64,000 nt of DNA, from contig NC_135558.1 of NCBI RefSeq assembly GCF_964340395.1, positions 12,737,001-12,801,000 on the forward strand. Reading direction: 5' to 3'. Source of the DNA: Glandiceps talaboti (lineage: Eukaryota > Hemichordata > Enteropneusta > Spengelidae). The first letter of the stretch is position 1. The number at the start of each line of letters is the position of its first letter. Both the position numbers and the translations under genes were made by a program. The notes under the pieces were generated by a model that worked only from the letters and a program-made list of their open reading frames with translations, did not search any database and was not told the origin of the DNA. This document shows positions 48,719 through 59,760 of this stretch, one piece after another.

Positions 48719-49093
48719 TTTTACAACTGTCGTCATCAGACTGTGGACAAACGGAACCTGATAGGGAAAGTAAACAAATGAATTGGATTAGTAACACTTG
48801 GCATGGCATGTTGGAAGTAGAGAGACTTGCATTACATTCAATCATTTGATAAGAACAATTTTATGGCCACTTTACATAATAGTTCACGGTCACAAACAAA
48901 TTTCCAGTTCCCTAGACATTTCATGTACACATAAAAAAGCCATAAAACTGTTCTTATCAAACCATGGTGTGTTATACAAGTCTCTGCTGTTCCAACATGC
49001 TGAGCCAAGTGTCATTAATTCAATTCATTTGTTTACTTTCCCTGTTTGTAACAGGTTCCGTTCATCCACAGTCTGATGTCGACAGCTGTAAAT
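48719..49093. mobile_element. Long foldback element with ~150-bp arms
   Basis: The left arm 48719-48867 and the right arm 48938-49093 are reverse complements with few mismatches. Paired words include catcagactgtgga with tccacagtctgatg, gggaaagtaaacaaatgaat with its inverse, and tttgataagaaca with tgttcttatcaaa. The spacer is about 70 bp. Neither arm codes for protein. Confidence 0.85.
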
Positions 49094-49424
49094 GTCTTAC
49101 AGTTGCCTGTAGTTTGCTTTCATATTACTAATATGTGTCCACACAAAACAAGGATGAGCTAGAATTAATGCAGCACAACGATAGCTGCATTTGGAACATT
49201 TTTTTTTGAAATCTATTTTCTTAGATATAATGACTTTCTTGTAATATCGTACGCAGTAAACAGTATTGAATCACCTGTTACATGTACAGTAATATAGGAA
49301 AATAAATCCAATCAAATTGATTTTTGGGCCCACACCCTAAAATAACACTTTTACAGTAACACAGCCAGTATCGAGTGTCAGCACAAAACAGAGATGAACC
49401 AATAATGACACCCGTAATTAACTC

Positions 49425-49590
49425 CAAACATATTCTTTTGCGTGATCACGGTCCGTAGTAGATGGATCGAAATGTTGCATTCGTTTCCAAATTTATCGTT
49501 CCAAAGTACACATAACTACTACTATATTATACTATCCTCTATTTACTTTTGGAACCATGAACACTATATTCTCCATATTCCTTTCACTTT
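49425..49590. mobile_element. Half copy of the 735-955 foldback
   Basis: cgtttccaaatttatcgttccaaagta and ttggaaccatgaacac (each partly) match the right arm and the inverse left end of the 735-955 element. Only one arm is present. Confidence 0.55.
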
Positions 49591-49883
49591 CCAGCAAAAG
49601 TCAATCTGTGCTGTTGTTAATTGTACCACAGATGATCTGGAATTGACAATGCAAACATCAAACAGCATTCCCAATGGATTACTTGTCACTACTGCGGTAT
49701 TTTAACTCCATTTTGACAGCCAGTGTAAATTATCAGTAAAGGGGGAGGCAAAGACAGAAAGCAATGCCACTGATGTAAGATACAGTGTTCCCATGGTGAA
49801 CACTCATCTTGAGTTTTTCAATTCCTTTGAAAATTCATTGTGCCACTATACCTGGAGTTATAATAACTGCATTCAGAGGATTG

Positions 49884-50164
49884 TAATAGGCCTTTCCAAA
49901 ATTTGAAATGGTGGCGCTCTATTTCCTGTCTGTATGTACTTTGAGTATACATGGTATACAATGTAGGTTACTCGGTTAATCATAGAGCACTGCTGCTTTC
50001 CTCAATGTCTGAACAATACGAAAAAAAAACATCCCTGATTTACACTTCTACAGAATACCAAGGGACAAAGCTCTTAAGAAATGGTACTATGAGGTGATGA
50101 TACCCCCAATTTGAACGAGGGCGCTGTATTCTGTTTCCTGTTTGCAGTCTGGAATGGCCTATTA
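49884..50164 (+). mobile_element. ~280-bp MITE, copy 2
   Basis: It has cleaner ends than copy 1 at 23791: taataggcctttcca on the left and tggaatggcctatta on the right. These are inverted repeats with a TA at the edge. The interior is collinear with copy 1. A gagggcgct word near the right end is also seen in other MITEs here. Confidence 0.8.
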
Positions 50165-50536
50165 CATGTAGCCCTATTACATGTATCTATGAATAATTCC
50201 CTGGACAATACTCTCATCTTTTCAATGCTATCCTGCATATCATGTTTGTCTGCTACATGTATACTACATCATGAGTATCACAATATACCAGTACATGTAA
50301 GTAGATAAAGCCTACATGAATATGATGATATTATTCCCAAACCATTGTAAACACACTAAATAACAAGAGAACTGTTTCTATTGCCATGTTACCAATAAAG
50401 TTTTTATTGATGGTACATGTTTTGTATGTGCATTAATTATTAAGGAACCTTAGAGAATTGATTTCAGCCACAGAAATTACACCTCATGCCATAACCCTTG
50501 CAATGACTTCAATAAACAAGCTAAAAACAACAGATT

Positions 50537-50563
50537 AACAGACAGACAGACAGACAGACAAAG

Positions 50564-50594
<31 letters not shown>

Positions 50595-50697
50595 GCTGAA
50601 TCATACTTGCATACACATAAGTACAAATCATTCACAAACACATGCAATTATGTAGACAGAAACACACATACACAAACAACAGAATCACTGAGACACA

Positions 50698-50747
<50 letters not shown>

Positions 50748-50760
50748 GTCTCTCTCTCTC

Positions 50761-50815
<55 letters not shown>
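50537..50815. repeat. Cluster of (ACAG)n, (CA)n, (CTGT)n and (CA)n microsatellites
   Basis: An ACAG/CA block at 50537-50592 is followed about 110 bp later by CTGT (50698-50746), CT, then CA (50762-50813). The ACAG and CTGT blocks are complementary and could pair. Confidence 0.95.
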
Positions 50816-50818
<3 letters not shown>

Positions 50819-52180
50819 GACATTGAGACACACTTTGTCATACCTATAGCACCACTGAACTTTGAATTCAGTCAAGGTTGACAATCTACAGAAGTAAAGA
50901 GGCATGGGAAAACCGGGCAGCACCACAAACAGGTGGGAGTGACTGTACAACACAGATGTATAAATTATGCATTATATGCTCCCAATTACATCTCCCAAAG
51001 ATGTCAATTAGAAAGAGATTTTCTTGCAGGCTAACACTTTTAATTTTTAATTTCACTAAATTGCTTGAAAGAAATAAGTTGTACTGACGATGGCTGTCCC
51101 CTGTGGGCTGAGCTTGATGGCTGTACTCATGACATGCTGGCCTCCATCAATGTGAATGTTCCTGGGCATATTATTAGGCAGCCTTGAAGCAATTACTGTG
51201 CGTTATGGTAAATGATGTGAAATTTAGCTAATTTCATATCATCATCTCTCAATGCGTGCTTCTCAGCTTGACTGAAGCTAACCTTAGTCATGTTGTATAC
51301 AATTATTCACTTCACTTCACAAGAGTTGAATCTCTAAATGTACGTTTTGTTTGCCTAAATATGTGTACTTGCTGCCAAATCTGAAGCATTCAATTGTGAG
51401 TTAATCACAGCTATAGCAACTTTTCAGTTATTTTCATCTAATGTTTGCCCTTTGTACAATACATCAAACCTTTACTGAAAACAGGTCAATTATCCTACTG
51501 GCTGCCTGAATTAAAAAATAAATAAATAAAGCTTCACTAGCAGCAACTGGCATATATTTTTGAGACTGTTTTGCTACATGTAGGTATACTGACTTACTTA
51601 ATTTATAAATGTCGTACACCCTGAACTATTAAATCACCTGTGGGTGGGTATATGTATTTATGCAGCTGTACACATCCATGTAATGATGGTAAAATGATTT
51701 TTGGTTGGTTGGAAAAGATTTGCACAAACCTACAATACAGGTATCAAATGAATGTTACAGATATGATTTGCTACTGGTTGCTGCAAAACTTATCTCATTT
51801 CCTGTGCCCTGCAAACTAATTGATTTGCCACAAACTTGCCGGAAATTTGTCACAAAAAGTAATTTGGTATGGGAAGCTCTTGAAGGAACCCTAAAAGGTT
51901 TATGCAAATGTTTCTATTTCTACCGCTGCTGGATCTGAGTAACAAACGCATGTTGTATCACTTTTTGAATATACAATGTACAATGTACTGATAAAAAAAA
52001 AACTTCAGGAAATTGAAAAAACAAGATGTTACTTTTTTAGTTGTTGCATGTAATTTAGACTACATGGAATTCATCAAAATAGATGGGGATATTCATTTCA
52101 AATTTTAGCTCCGGTCCTCTTGATTTTTTTTCTTATTGAAAAGACATGTTGACTGTTTCTTTGCGGGATGATGATGAAAC

Positions 52181-53020
52181 ACATCAAATAAACCATACAC
52201 CAGCACTGTATGCCTCTGTATATTGCTGGTTTAATCCTGCCCAGACCATTTCTTTCAGATTGACACGTCAAATAAACCATATACCAGCTCTGTATGCCTC
52301 TGTATATTGCTGGTTTAATCCTGCCCAGACCATTTCTTTCAGATTGACACGTCAAATAAACCATACACCAGCTCTGTATGCCGCTGTATATTGCTGGTTT
52401 AATCCTGCCCAGTCCATTTCTTTCAGATTGACACGTCAAATAAACCATACACCAGCACTGTATGCCTCTGTATATTGCTGGTTTAAACCTGCCCAGTCAA
52501 TTTCTTTCAGATTTACACGTCAAATAAACCATACACCAGCACTGTATGCCTCTGTACATTGCTGGTTTAATCTTGCCCAGTCCATTTCTTTCAGATTGAC
52601 ACGTCAAATAAACCATACACCAGCACTGTATGCCTCTGTATATTGCAGGTTTAATCCTGCCCAGACCATTTCTTTCAGATTGACATGTCAAATAAACCAT
52701 ACACCAGCTCTGTATGCCTCTGTATATTACAGGTTTAATCCTGCCCAGTCCATTTCTTTCAGATTGACATGTCAAATAAACCATACACCAGCTTTGTATG
52801 CCTCTGTATACTGCAGGTTTAATCCTGCCCAGTCCATTTCTTTCAGATTAACACATGAAATAAACCATACACCAGCTTTGTATGCCTCTGTATACTGCTG
52901 GTTTAATCCTGCCCAGTCCATTTCTTTCAGATTGACACGTCAAATAAACCATACACCAGCTCTGTATGCCTCTGTATATTGCAGGTTTAATCCTGCCCAG
53001 TCCATTTCTTTCAGATTGAC
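52181..53020. repeat. 84-bp minisatellite array, ten copies, open on both strands
   Basis: Markers at 52181, 52265 and 52349 show an exact 84-bp period, and the array continues to 53020. Each unit contains gctggtttaatcctgcccag, tttctttcag and caaataaaccatacaccagc. The unit length is a multiple of 28 codons with no stop in one plus frame, giving a 295-residue frame (52146-53033), and one minus frame is also open. Substitutions are spread over all codon positions, the repeated peptide matches no family I know, and both strands are open equally, so it is most simply a non-coding array. Confidence 0.9.
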
Positions 53021-53149
53021 CAAAACAATTTGAGTGCCCTTGGATGTTATCTGGATTTCTATGATATAAATGGGTACCTGGAAGGATGTGATTGTCATGT
53101 GAAAGATTGTATACTACATGTATATGATGTTAAATATTTGTTTTCCCAC

Positions 53150-53370
53150 ACTTTGCTCAAATCACTGTACAATCATGACCCTGGGCACAGATCTACAGTA
53201 CAGCTGCACAGCTGCAGGCTTTGTACAAATCTACTACCATACCTCCCTGGGGGGGGGGGGGGGGGGGGGGGGGGGGTTGCATACAATTTGGCAGCCTTTT
53301 AGTAAATGCATATGTTATTCCTTAAAGCATTCAGATTGCAATCTCAATCCTACTAGGTCCCCAATTCTCA
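53150..53370 (-). mobile_element. SINE-like fragment with a 28-base G run
   Basis: ctcaaatcactgtacaatca, ggcacagat and tcctactaggtccccaattc match the copy at 57360-57530 in order and orientation. A run of 28 G (53249-53276) interrupts it. Another piece of the same family (ggttcaaatcctgaagactt, cattcagaaacaaatggcaa) lies at 53780-53890, so the copy may be split by about 400 bp. Confidence 0.6.
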
Positions 53371-54029
53371 GTACCTATCTTTTTAATATGTATTATCAGT
53401 GATTCGTTTTTTGTTTTGCTGTACATTTATTTCACCTCAGGACTGTGTGTTCTTTACCCTACCACTTGCAATGTATATTTTTAAATTTTGCATATTCTTT
53501 TTAGAGTTTCTGTACATCGCACTGTGACGTATGTGTAGTGCGTTTTCTAAGAAATTAAAATAATAATAAAATAATAATAATACCTGAAATGGAAATTTTA
53601 CCACCTACTTGTAGGCATGCCACAAAGATGACAATCATGTGATTCCTTGGTGGACATCAAAGACTTCCGCTACATGTGCTAGCTACTAGTAGCAACACAT
53701 GCAATACAATACATGCGAGTGTGGATAATTCAATCATCTCGTTCTATTTTGACCCTTTTGAGGTAGAATGTTACTGCAGGTGCTGAGACTTATACAGCTG
53801 GATTGACAATGACATGATCATGGTTCAAATCCTGAAGACTTTAGCCATTCAGAAACAAATGGCAATGGTGCAACCAAGGGCATGAGGCAACAATTCTGGT
53901 GTCTATCAACAATTGAATAACATGAATAAAGACAATATTAAAAAGTTCCGTCAAGTTTATAATTACTTCATTATCTTGAATCAATAATTAATATCTAATT
54001 AAAATACACTGAAAAATACATACAGTAAC

Positions 54030-54960
54030 TTGAAACGCGCTGAAATATAAATAGAATACGGCGGACTGGGACGTAACATGCGTAATGCATGTCTAGTCTA
54101 ACGTGTGTGGAGTGTACCGATTGTGTAGCACCCCCAACTGTCATATAAATTATCTGTCTCGTCGCGCGCTCGCGATCGCGAGCTCGAATGATTCAAATCT
54201 TTGCAACCGTCCATAAAAGTACTGGATTTTGAAAATTGCATATGCACGAGCTCGACATTTGCTCAATTTGCTCAATTTGCTCAATTGCTAAAAAAGGAAG
54301 GGTAGGACACTCTGGTGTTCTTTTTCGTCGTAAGATTGAAACCACATTGCCCTCGTTCACGGACGCTTTCTGTTTCGGGCAAACTTACGCGTTTTTGTTT
54401 ACTTAGTCAAATGATGTTGTTACGTTTTCTCTTTCATTCAAAGATATATTTTGAAGAGACACAGATATGACGAGTAATGTTCAATGATTATTTTTATGTA
54501 ATTTTATGAAAATAATATAGACCGGAATCGACTGTGTGTTCGAGCCTACCGTAACTCTACGGCATCAAATATTGATTAAACCAAAATATTATCAATTGTG
54601 TTTTTGTTTATATCCCTCGCAAAAGACGCACCGTTTCGGAGCTTCAGTTCATATAATATGCTATTTCGGCAATCTGTTTTACTGTCCCGCAAATGCCACA
54701 ATGTACTGAAACATGCGAAATATATACCTCACCACAAGAGGGCAGCAGGTGGTATCGAGCTTCGAGCGAAAATTCATGGGTCACATGTTCGAATTGAAGC
54801 GTCCTGATTGGTTTATTCGATGCCTTGTCCTACCCCTCTGTATCACAAGTTTAAGCAAGGAATGCGTTTGAGCTCGAGCACGGCAAGCAGCGCGTCACGC
54901 ATCGAAGCGTCAGCTGTCGCGAGCGAACTAAGCGTCGATTTTGCATGCACCATGATCATG
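54030..54960. promoter_or_regulatory. CpG-rich interval with CTCF-like site
   Basis: CpG is far denser than elsewhere, for example gtcgcgcgctcgcgatcgcg at about 54160 and tcgcgagcgaac near 54918. A near-consensus CTCF core, CCACAAGAGGGCAGCAG, is at about 54732-54748. Short inverted words (gggtaggaca at 54300 with tgtcctaccc at 54825; gagctcga on both sides) mean it may instead be an inverted-repeat element. It lies about 0.8 kb inside the giant intron next to the exon at 55756. A 69-residue plus-strand frame (54598-54807) has no recognisable domain. Confidence 0.35.
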
Positions 54961-55755
54961 TTCCATTAAATCATTACAGACAAAATCTATCCATATAGTT
55001 TCTTTTCCTTTATCCTTTTTTGGAGTCTTCCATATTTATATAAACTTTTTCTGCGATTTTTAAAAATGTTTCATTTTTTAAAAGACCGGAAAGTGTACAA
55101 ATACATACCCAAAATAACAAATATGTGTAGACGTGTATAATGAGTTTATTAAAATAAACTACAAATAAAGAAGTAAGTATGTAAATGTGACTCATAGCTA
55201 ACTTGGGCCTTTTATTACCTGGATATCATTATAATTTTTGGGTTTCACCAGAATTGTTGCCTCATGCCCCTGGTGCAACTTGACCCTGCGATAAATCATC
55301 TGTAGATTCAAAGCTGGCAATATGATCTATTATTAGATCATCAGGATTCCACAATGTGATGTTTTTAAGTTTTGTTTCTGTGGTTATAATTAATCAATTA
55401 ATAATTTATTAGACAAACTACGATATTGAGTATCCATGTTTTTTGATCATCTTGCACAGGAATATGCATAGTTATGCTGAGTAACAGTAAGGTATTTATG
55501 CTACCCTGGGAACACAGAAAGTACAGTACAATGGGTCAAACCATTTTACATATAATGTAGGTATACATATATAATGGGTCAAACCATTATACATGTAGGT
55601 GGTATACATGTACGCCAGGATAATACACTTATACAGCACTTTGTACATATTGAAAGAAAGCACGACGTGTATACTGAAAATATTTATTGAGATGATGTAC
55701 AATGTATTATTAAAGTGAAGTGAAAACAAGAATTCAATATTGATATAAGTCCTAC

Positions 55756-55804
55756 CTCTTTGCGTAATGCTCCACTAGGGCAATCCTTCATAAAATCTCT
55801 GTGC
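55756..55804 (-). CDS. NCS1: NCS-1 exon (EF1 region, CPxG pseudo-EF-hand)
   Basis: The acceptor is a pyrimidine tract ending TTTCCAG at 55805 and the donor is GTAGGACT starting at 55755. The 49-bp exon begins with one G that completes a codon from upstream (TG+G would give the Trp of the family's QQW motif) and then reads HRDFMKDCPSGALRKE. This matches the WYKGFIKDCPSGQL region of NCS-1. The Cys-Pro in the loop is the feature that stops EF1 of all neuronal calcium sensors from binding Ca2+. The exon is short and isolated: the next exon is 29.8 kb away, and no upstream coding exon was found between here and 64000. It was identified by the exact splice sites, by frame continuity into the next exon (KE|EFQTIYQ), and by residue matches. 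Confidence 0.93.
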
Positions 55805-56387
55805 CTGGAAAGAAAATAGAAAGATCAGAGGAACTATTATCAATAAATCAATGTGGATCTTTCCAGAATTTGTAAATTCACAAATGGATACTTTTGATAA
55901 TAATTGACCAGAATATGAAAATTTCATATCTTCCCAAATGTTTTCACAAACACCATCCCCCTAGAAAATTTAATAATAATGAAAATTTCAACCTGTATAT
56001 GAAACGTTACTGTATAATAATGCCAATATACTGTGTCCTTTATATTGGATCAATAATTTGAATGAAATAATCTACAAACATAATACTTGTAATACTTTTA
56101 TCACCTTCAAATGCTATAAAAATACAGTACATTGTAGTATGTGCCTTTGAAATAAAAATTTGAAACTTTTGGAAGTAACATTGTTTATGAAAACTCACAC
56201 CAATTCTTACTTAAAATCATGAAAAAAATCAGTGATCACCACACAAATTTTTGAAAAAATGTCCAAATCGTATCATTTTAGATTTCAACATGGCTGCCAA
56301 ATACTGTGTTTACTTTCTGGAAAAATAAAAGATTGTTGATTATCTTGAAAAGAAAACATTAAAATCCCAAATTAACTAACTCACTTA

Positions 56388-56460
56388 TTGACTGACTGAC
56401 TGACTGAAAGACTGACTCACTGAGTCACCCATCCACTAACCCACTTTGCACATATATGTG

Positions 56461-56529
<69 letters not shown>

Positions 56530-56790
56530 ATTCATTCATTCAACTGACTAAATAACTGACTCACTGACTCATTCATTGATTAATTCCTCCCTTCTCACTC
56601 AATCCGTCTCAGTCATTCCCTCCATTCCTCCATCCATCCATCCATCCATCCATCCATCCATCCATCCATCCATCACTCACTCACTCACTCACTCATTCAC
56701 TCACTCACTCACTCACTCACTCACTCACTCACTCACTCACTCACTCACTCCCTTCCTCCCTCACTGCTTCCCTCACTCACTCAATAACTG
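56388..56790. repeat. Simple-repeat cluster: (GACT)n, (CA)n, (CCAT)n, (CACT)n
   Basis: gact units near 56390-56420, a 66-bp CA tract (56460-56526), ccat units (56630-56672) and cact units (56673-56750). The Ser/His-rich frames here are artefacts. Confidence 0.95.
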
Positions 56791-57359
56791 ACTGACTAAC
56801 AATACAGCACTTGCACAATATGATTGATACAATGTGACTCCCAATTTGACAAACAGGCATTTCCATCCAAAAAATGTCAACATTCTACGTCAGTATCACT
56901 GACAGTAACGATGCTAATAAACTACTATTTAGCAATTAGGTCATGTCTTGCACATCTCATCACAGCTGAATTACTCACTAACCTTGAGTTTAATTTTAAT
57001 CAGAGTATCCTCAAAAGAGGTATTTTTGTCTTGAAAACAGCACGACTAGAATATTAAATAAGTTGTACAAATCAATAACACAGACAGTAAAACTAAAATC
57101 AATATGAATGCTGACCTAACCATACATAAAACGATGTCAGTTCTGTCTTAATGGGGCAAAAAGAGACAACTATTTACTATCAGATCCAGTTTCTGAACCA
57201 AATGTTTTATCATCCAGTAACATGATTCTAATCATAATGACCTTGAGCTGAAAGAATATTAAATCCATTGCCTTGGTATATTTTAAATTTTGGGTCACAT
57301 GATTTCATCATAATAATAACAATGTTAAAAAAATCTTTCATACAACACTTTCTCACACT

Positions 57360-57660
57360 GTGCTCAAATCACTGTACAATTATTACCCTTGGCACAGACC
57401 TGTAACCATGACAAAACAGTCCCTATACTTCCTAAACTCCCTGAGAAGCATATCTGATCCATCTGCGAGTGTATCGGATTAAAACATTCCCATTGCAACC
57501 TCTATCCTACCAGGTCCCCAATTACACAGCTGGGTTGACTGAGACACAGTTGTGGTTCAAATCTTGCCCAAGGACACTAGTCATTCAGAAATAAAGGGCA
57601 GTACTGAGGCTTGAACCTGCAACTTGTAGATTCTAAGCTGCCCACTCCAATCATTTGATC
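57360..57660 (-). mobile_element. tRNA-derived SINE-like copy
   Basis: Read on the minus strand, the start has a weak Pol III-like head (agtgggcagctta ... caggttcaagcctc). The body cattcagaa/ggttcaaat/cagtcaacccagctgtgta is shared with 57900-58120, followed by aattggggacctggtagga. Orientation is opposite to the copy 240 bp away. Confidence 0.6.
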
Positions 57661-57899
57661 ATCATGACATTCTATTATTTGAAAAAAAATAGTGTCATTT
57701 GTCAAAGATTTACAGGTATACCATTGGCTGAATTGTGGTCACATGATACCTATGTAGATAGTTTCCAGTCATTGATTGGCTACATACCACTGAAGCTAAA
57801 GTTTTATACATACACGTATATCATTGGCTGAATTTTGGTAACATGACACCTTTAGCTTCCTGTTACATGATTGGCTAGACACCATTGACGGTAAAGTTT

Positions 57900-58125
57900 T
57901 AAAGGTACACCGTGGAGTCATGATGGGCAAATGGTTAGAGTGGCCAACTTGAAATCTGCAGGTTGTAGGCTCAAGCCCCTTCACTGCCATTTGTTTCTGA
58001 ATGGCTAAAACTCTTGGGCAAGGTTTGAACCATGACTGTGCCTCAGTCAACCCAAACCCCATATGTATAATTAGGGACCTGATAGGATTGAGGTTGCAAT
58101 GTGAATGCTTTAATTCTATGCACTT
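57900..58125 (+). mobile_element. tRNA-derived SINE-like copy
   Basis: It begins with gatgggcaaatggttagagt (A-box-like), then caggttgtaggctcaagccc (degenerate B box). The body has ccatttgtttctgaatggct and ccatgactgtgcctcagtca, and the 3' part ends tagggacctgataggattga. Together with 57360-57660 (inverted), 53.15-53.9 kb and 5.03 kb it defines a second SINE family in the window. Confidence 0.65.
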
Positions 58126-59423
58126 AAAAGTTTTATTTTGTACCTTAGTTAGCTTAGATATACATGTCTAGCTCAGCTGCCATTGTTGTAAGTTACAATT
58201 TACATATACATGTACAATGTATGTACCTGATATCTACCTGTGTGGCGAAGACATCACATGTTATATATCTAAGAAATACATCAATGATTTCCCCTAAGAA
58301 TAATTGTTATGGTGTAGTAGACAACCAATAAACAGAACTGCTCTGGGTCAAATCAACAATTTGCAAATCTACGGCATGTTGAATGTATTTTGAATATCGG
58401 TGTTAACCACTAATCTTGCTTGTTAAGATCTGAGTCTTCAATGACATTTGCCATCTCTCATATCAGATCTACCTGTGAGTGTACATGTACATGGTATGCA
58501 TAATATCTAATTGCATAGAAAATCGAATATAAGCCATAGTTCTTATTTGGAATGCTTACAGGACTGTACAAAACACAATTTATGAAGGTCAAACTTGCAA
58601 TTCAGAGATGGTGTGTATAATTTCTCAGATTACATTTTTTGGATTTTAAGTCAGTTCAACTCATCAAGTCACATGAATTCTGTCACCAGGGCATTCCTAA
58701 ATCCGACAACTACATTGTACATGTCAGTGTTGCGAAAAGCAATCATTTTCTGCTGCTTGTGTACATTTTGACAGCTGAATCAGATCACACTGGTTCATCA
58801 TGTGATCGATAAACTGTTGTGTCTCTTCAGGGTTACAGACGTCATCATTTTTTAACATCTAAGCCTGAGTTCTCAAACGATGGAAATGATGACAGCCTTG
58901 TTATGGAGGATGCAATCTCACCCTAAGCTGGTTTAATGGCATTGAGAGAATGCAAATATGCAGACATTTTATGCAAGCTTATTTTCATTTTATGCAGGCT
59001 TATTTTCAAAGACGATATTTAGATCACTAAAGCTTAGTTCAACCAGAGTCACCATTTTTTATCTATATAAAGAGACACAAAAACCTCATCTAGTACGGCC
59101 TAAAGGGCAATGATTCTTTCTGATTTCACTATGTCTAATAAAAACTTGGATGTTAAACAAGATAAAATATGTTTCCTTCACTTTCATTCATCAGTATGGA
59201 TCATGAATCGGAACACAGATGGAGATGACGGACTAGCCTTCCTTGGGACTTCCATTAAAGATATTGTTGACTGTTTCTGCTGTTATTGTAATTGAAACAA
59301 TGGAAGCAGTTGACAAATGTTTAACAGAAGTACCCACTAACGCCCACACATCACTTCTGCTCTAGTGCTGATCGATGCCAGCTCATAAATAAAAATGAAT
59401 GAAACCAAGACATTACATGTAGA

Positions 59424-59760
59424 TCTCTTTTTACATCCAGGATTTTAATAAACACAGTAATTCCACAAGGTCTCCTATCCCTTTAAGAATGCATACATTA
59501 TAAAGTTCGGGAAAAAATTGTAAATTGCCATTAATACCTACTTTCCCCTTGAGACAATCAGATGGACGTCTGTATGGATGTAACAAACAATTGAACATCT
59601 TTTAACATCCAAGATTGTATTAAATATAGTGAATCCACAAGGTCTCCTTTCAAGTCCTTTAAGAATGCATATATTATAAAGTTATGGAAAAACTTGTAAA
59701 ATGTCATAAATAACTCCTTTTCCTTAGAGGCAATCAGATGGACATCTGTATGGACAGGAT
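59424..59760. repeat. Tandem duplication of ~170 bp
   Basis: Two consecutive blocks share tttttacatccaggatttta-type starts, ccacaaggtctcct, cctttaagaatgcata, attataaagtt and caatcagatggacgtctgta with offset near 175 bp. The preceding 59344-59430 is a half copy of the 18030 foldback. Confidence 0.8.

Noticed and set aside
52146-53033. 295-residue repetitive protein
   Set aside because: It is explained by the 84-bp array; the other strand is equally open and there is no known domain. Kept as a finding, not as a gene.
54598-54807. 69-residue plus-strand frame in the CpG-rich interval
   Set aside because: No recognisable domain or conserved motif, and no splice or poly(A) context. It may only reflect the local base composition.
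59110-59295. 61-residue frame with DGDDG that looked like an EF-hand loop
   Set aside because: It is on the opposite strand to NCS-1, lacks the 12-residue loop spacing, and has no adjacent exon structure.
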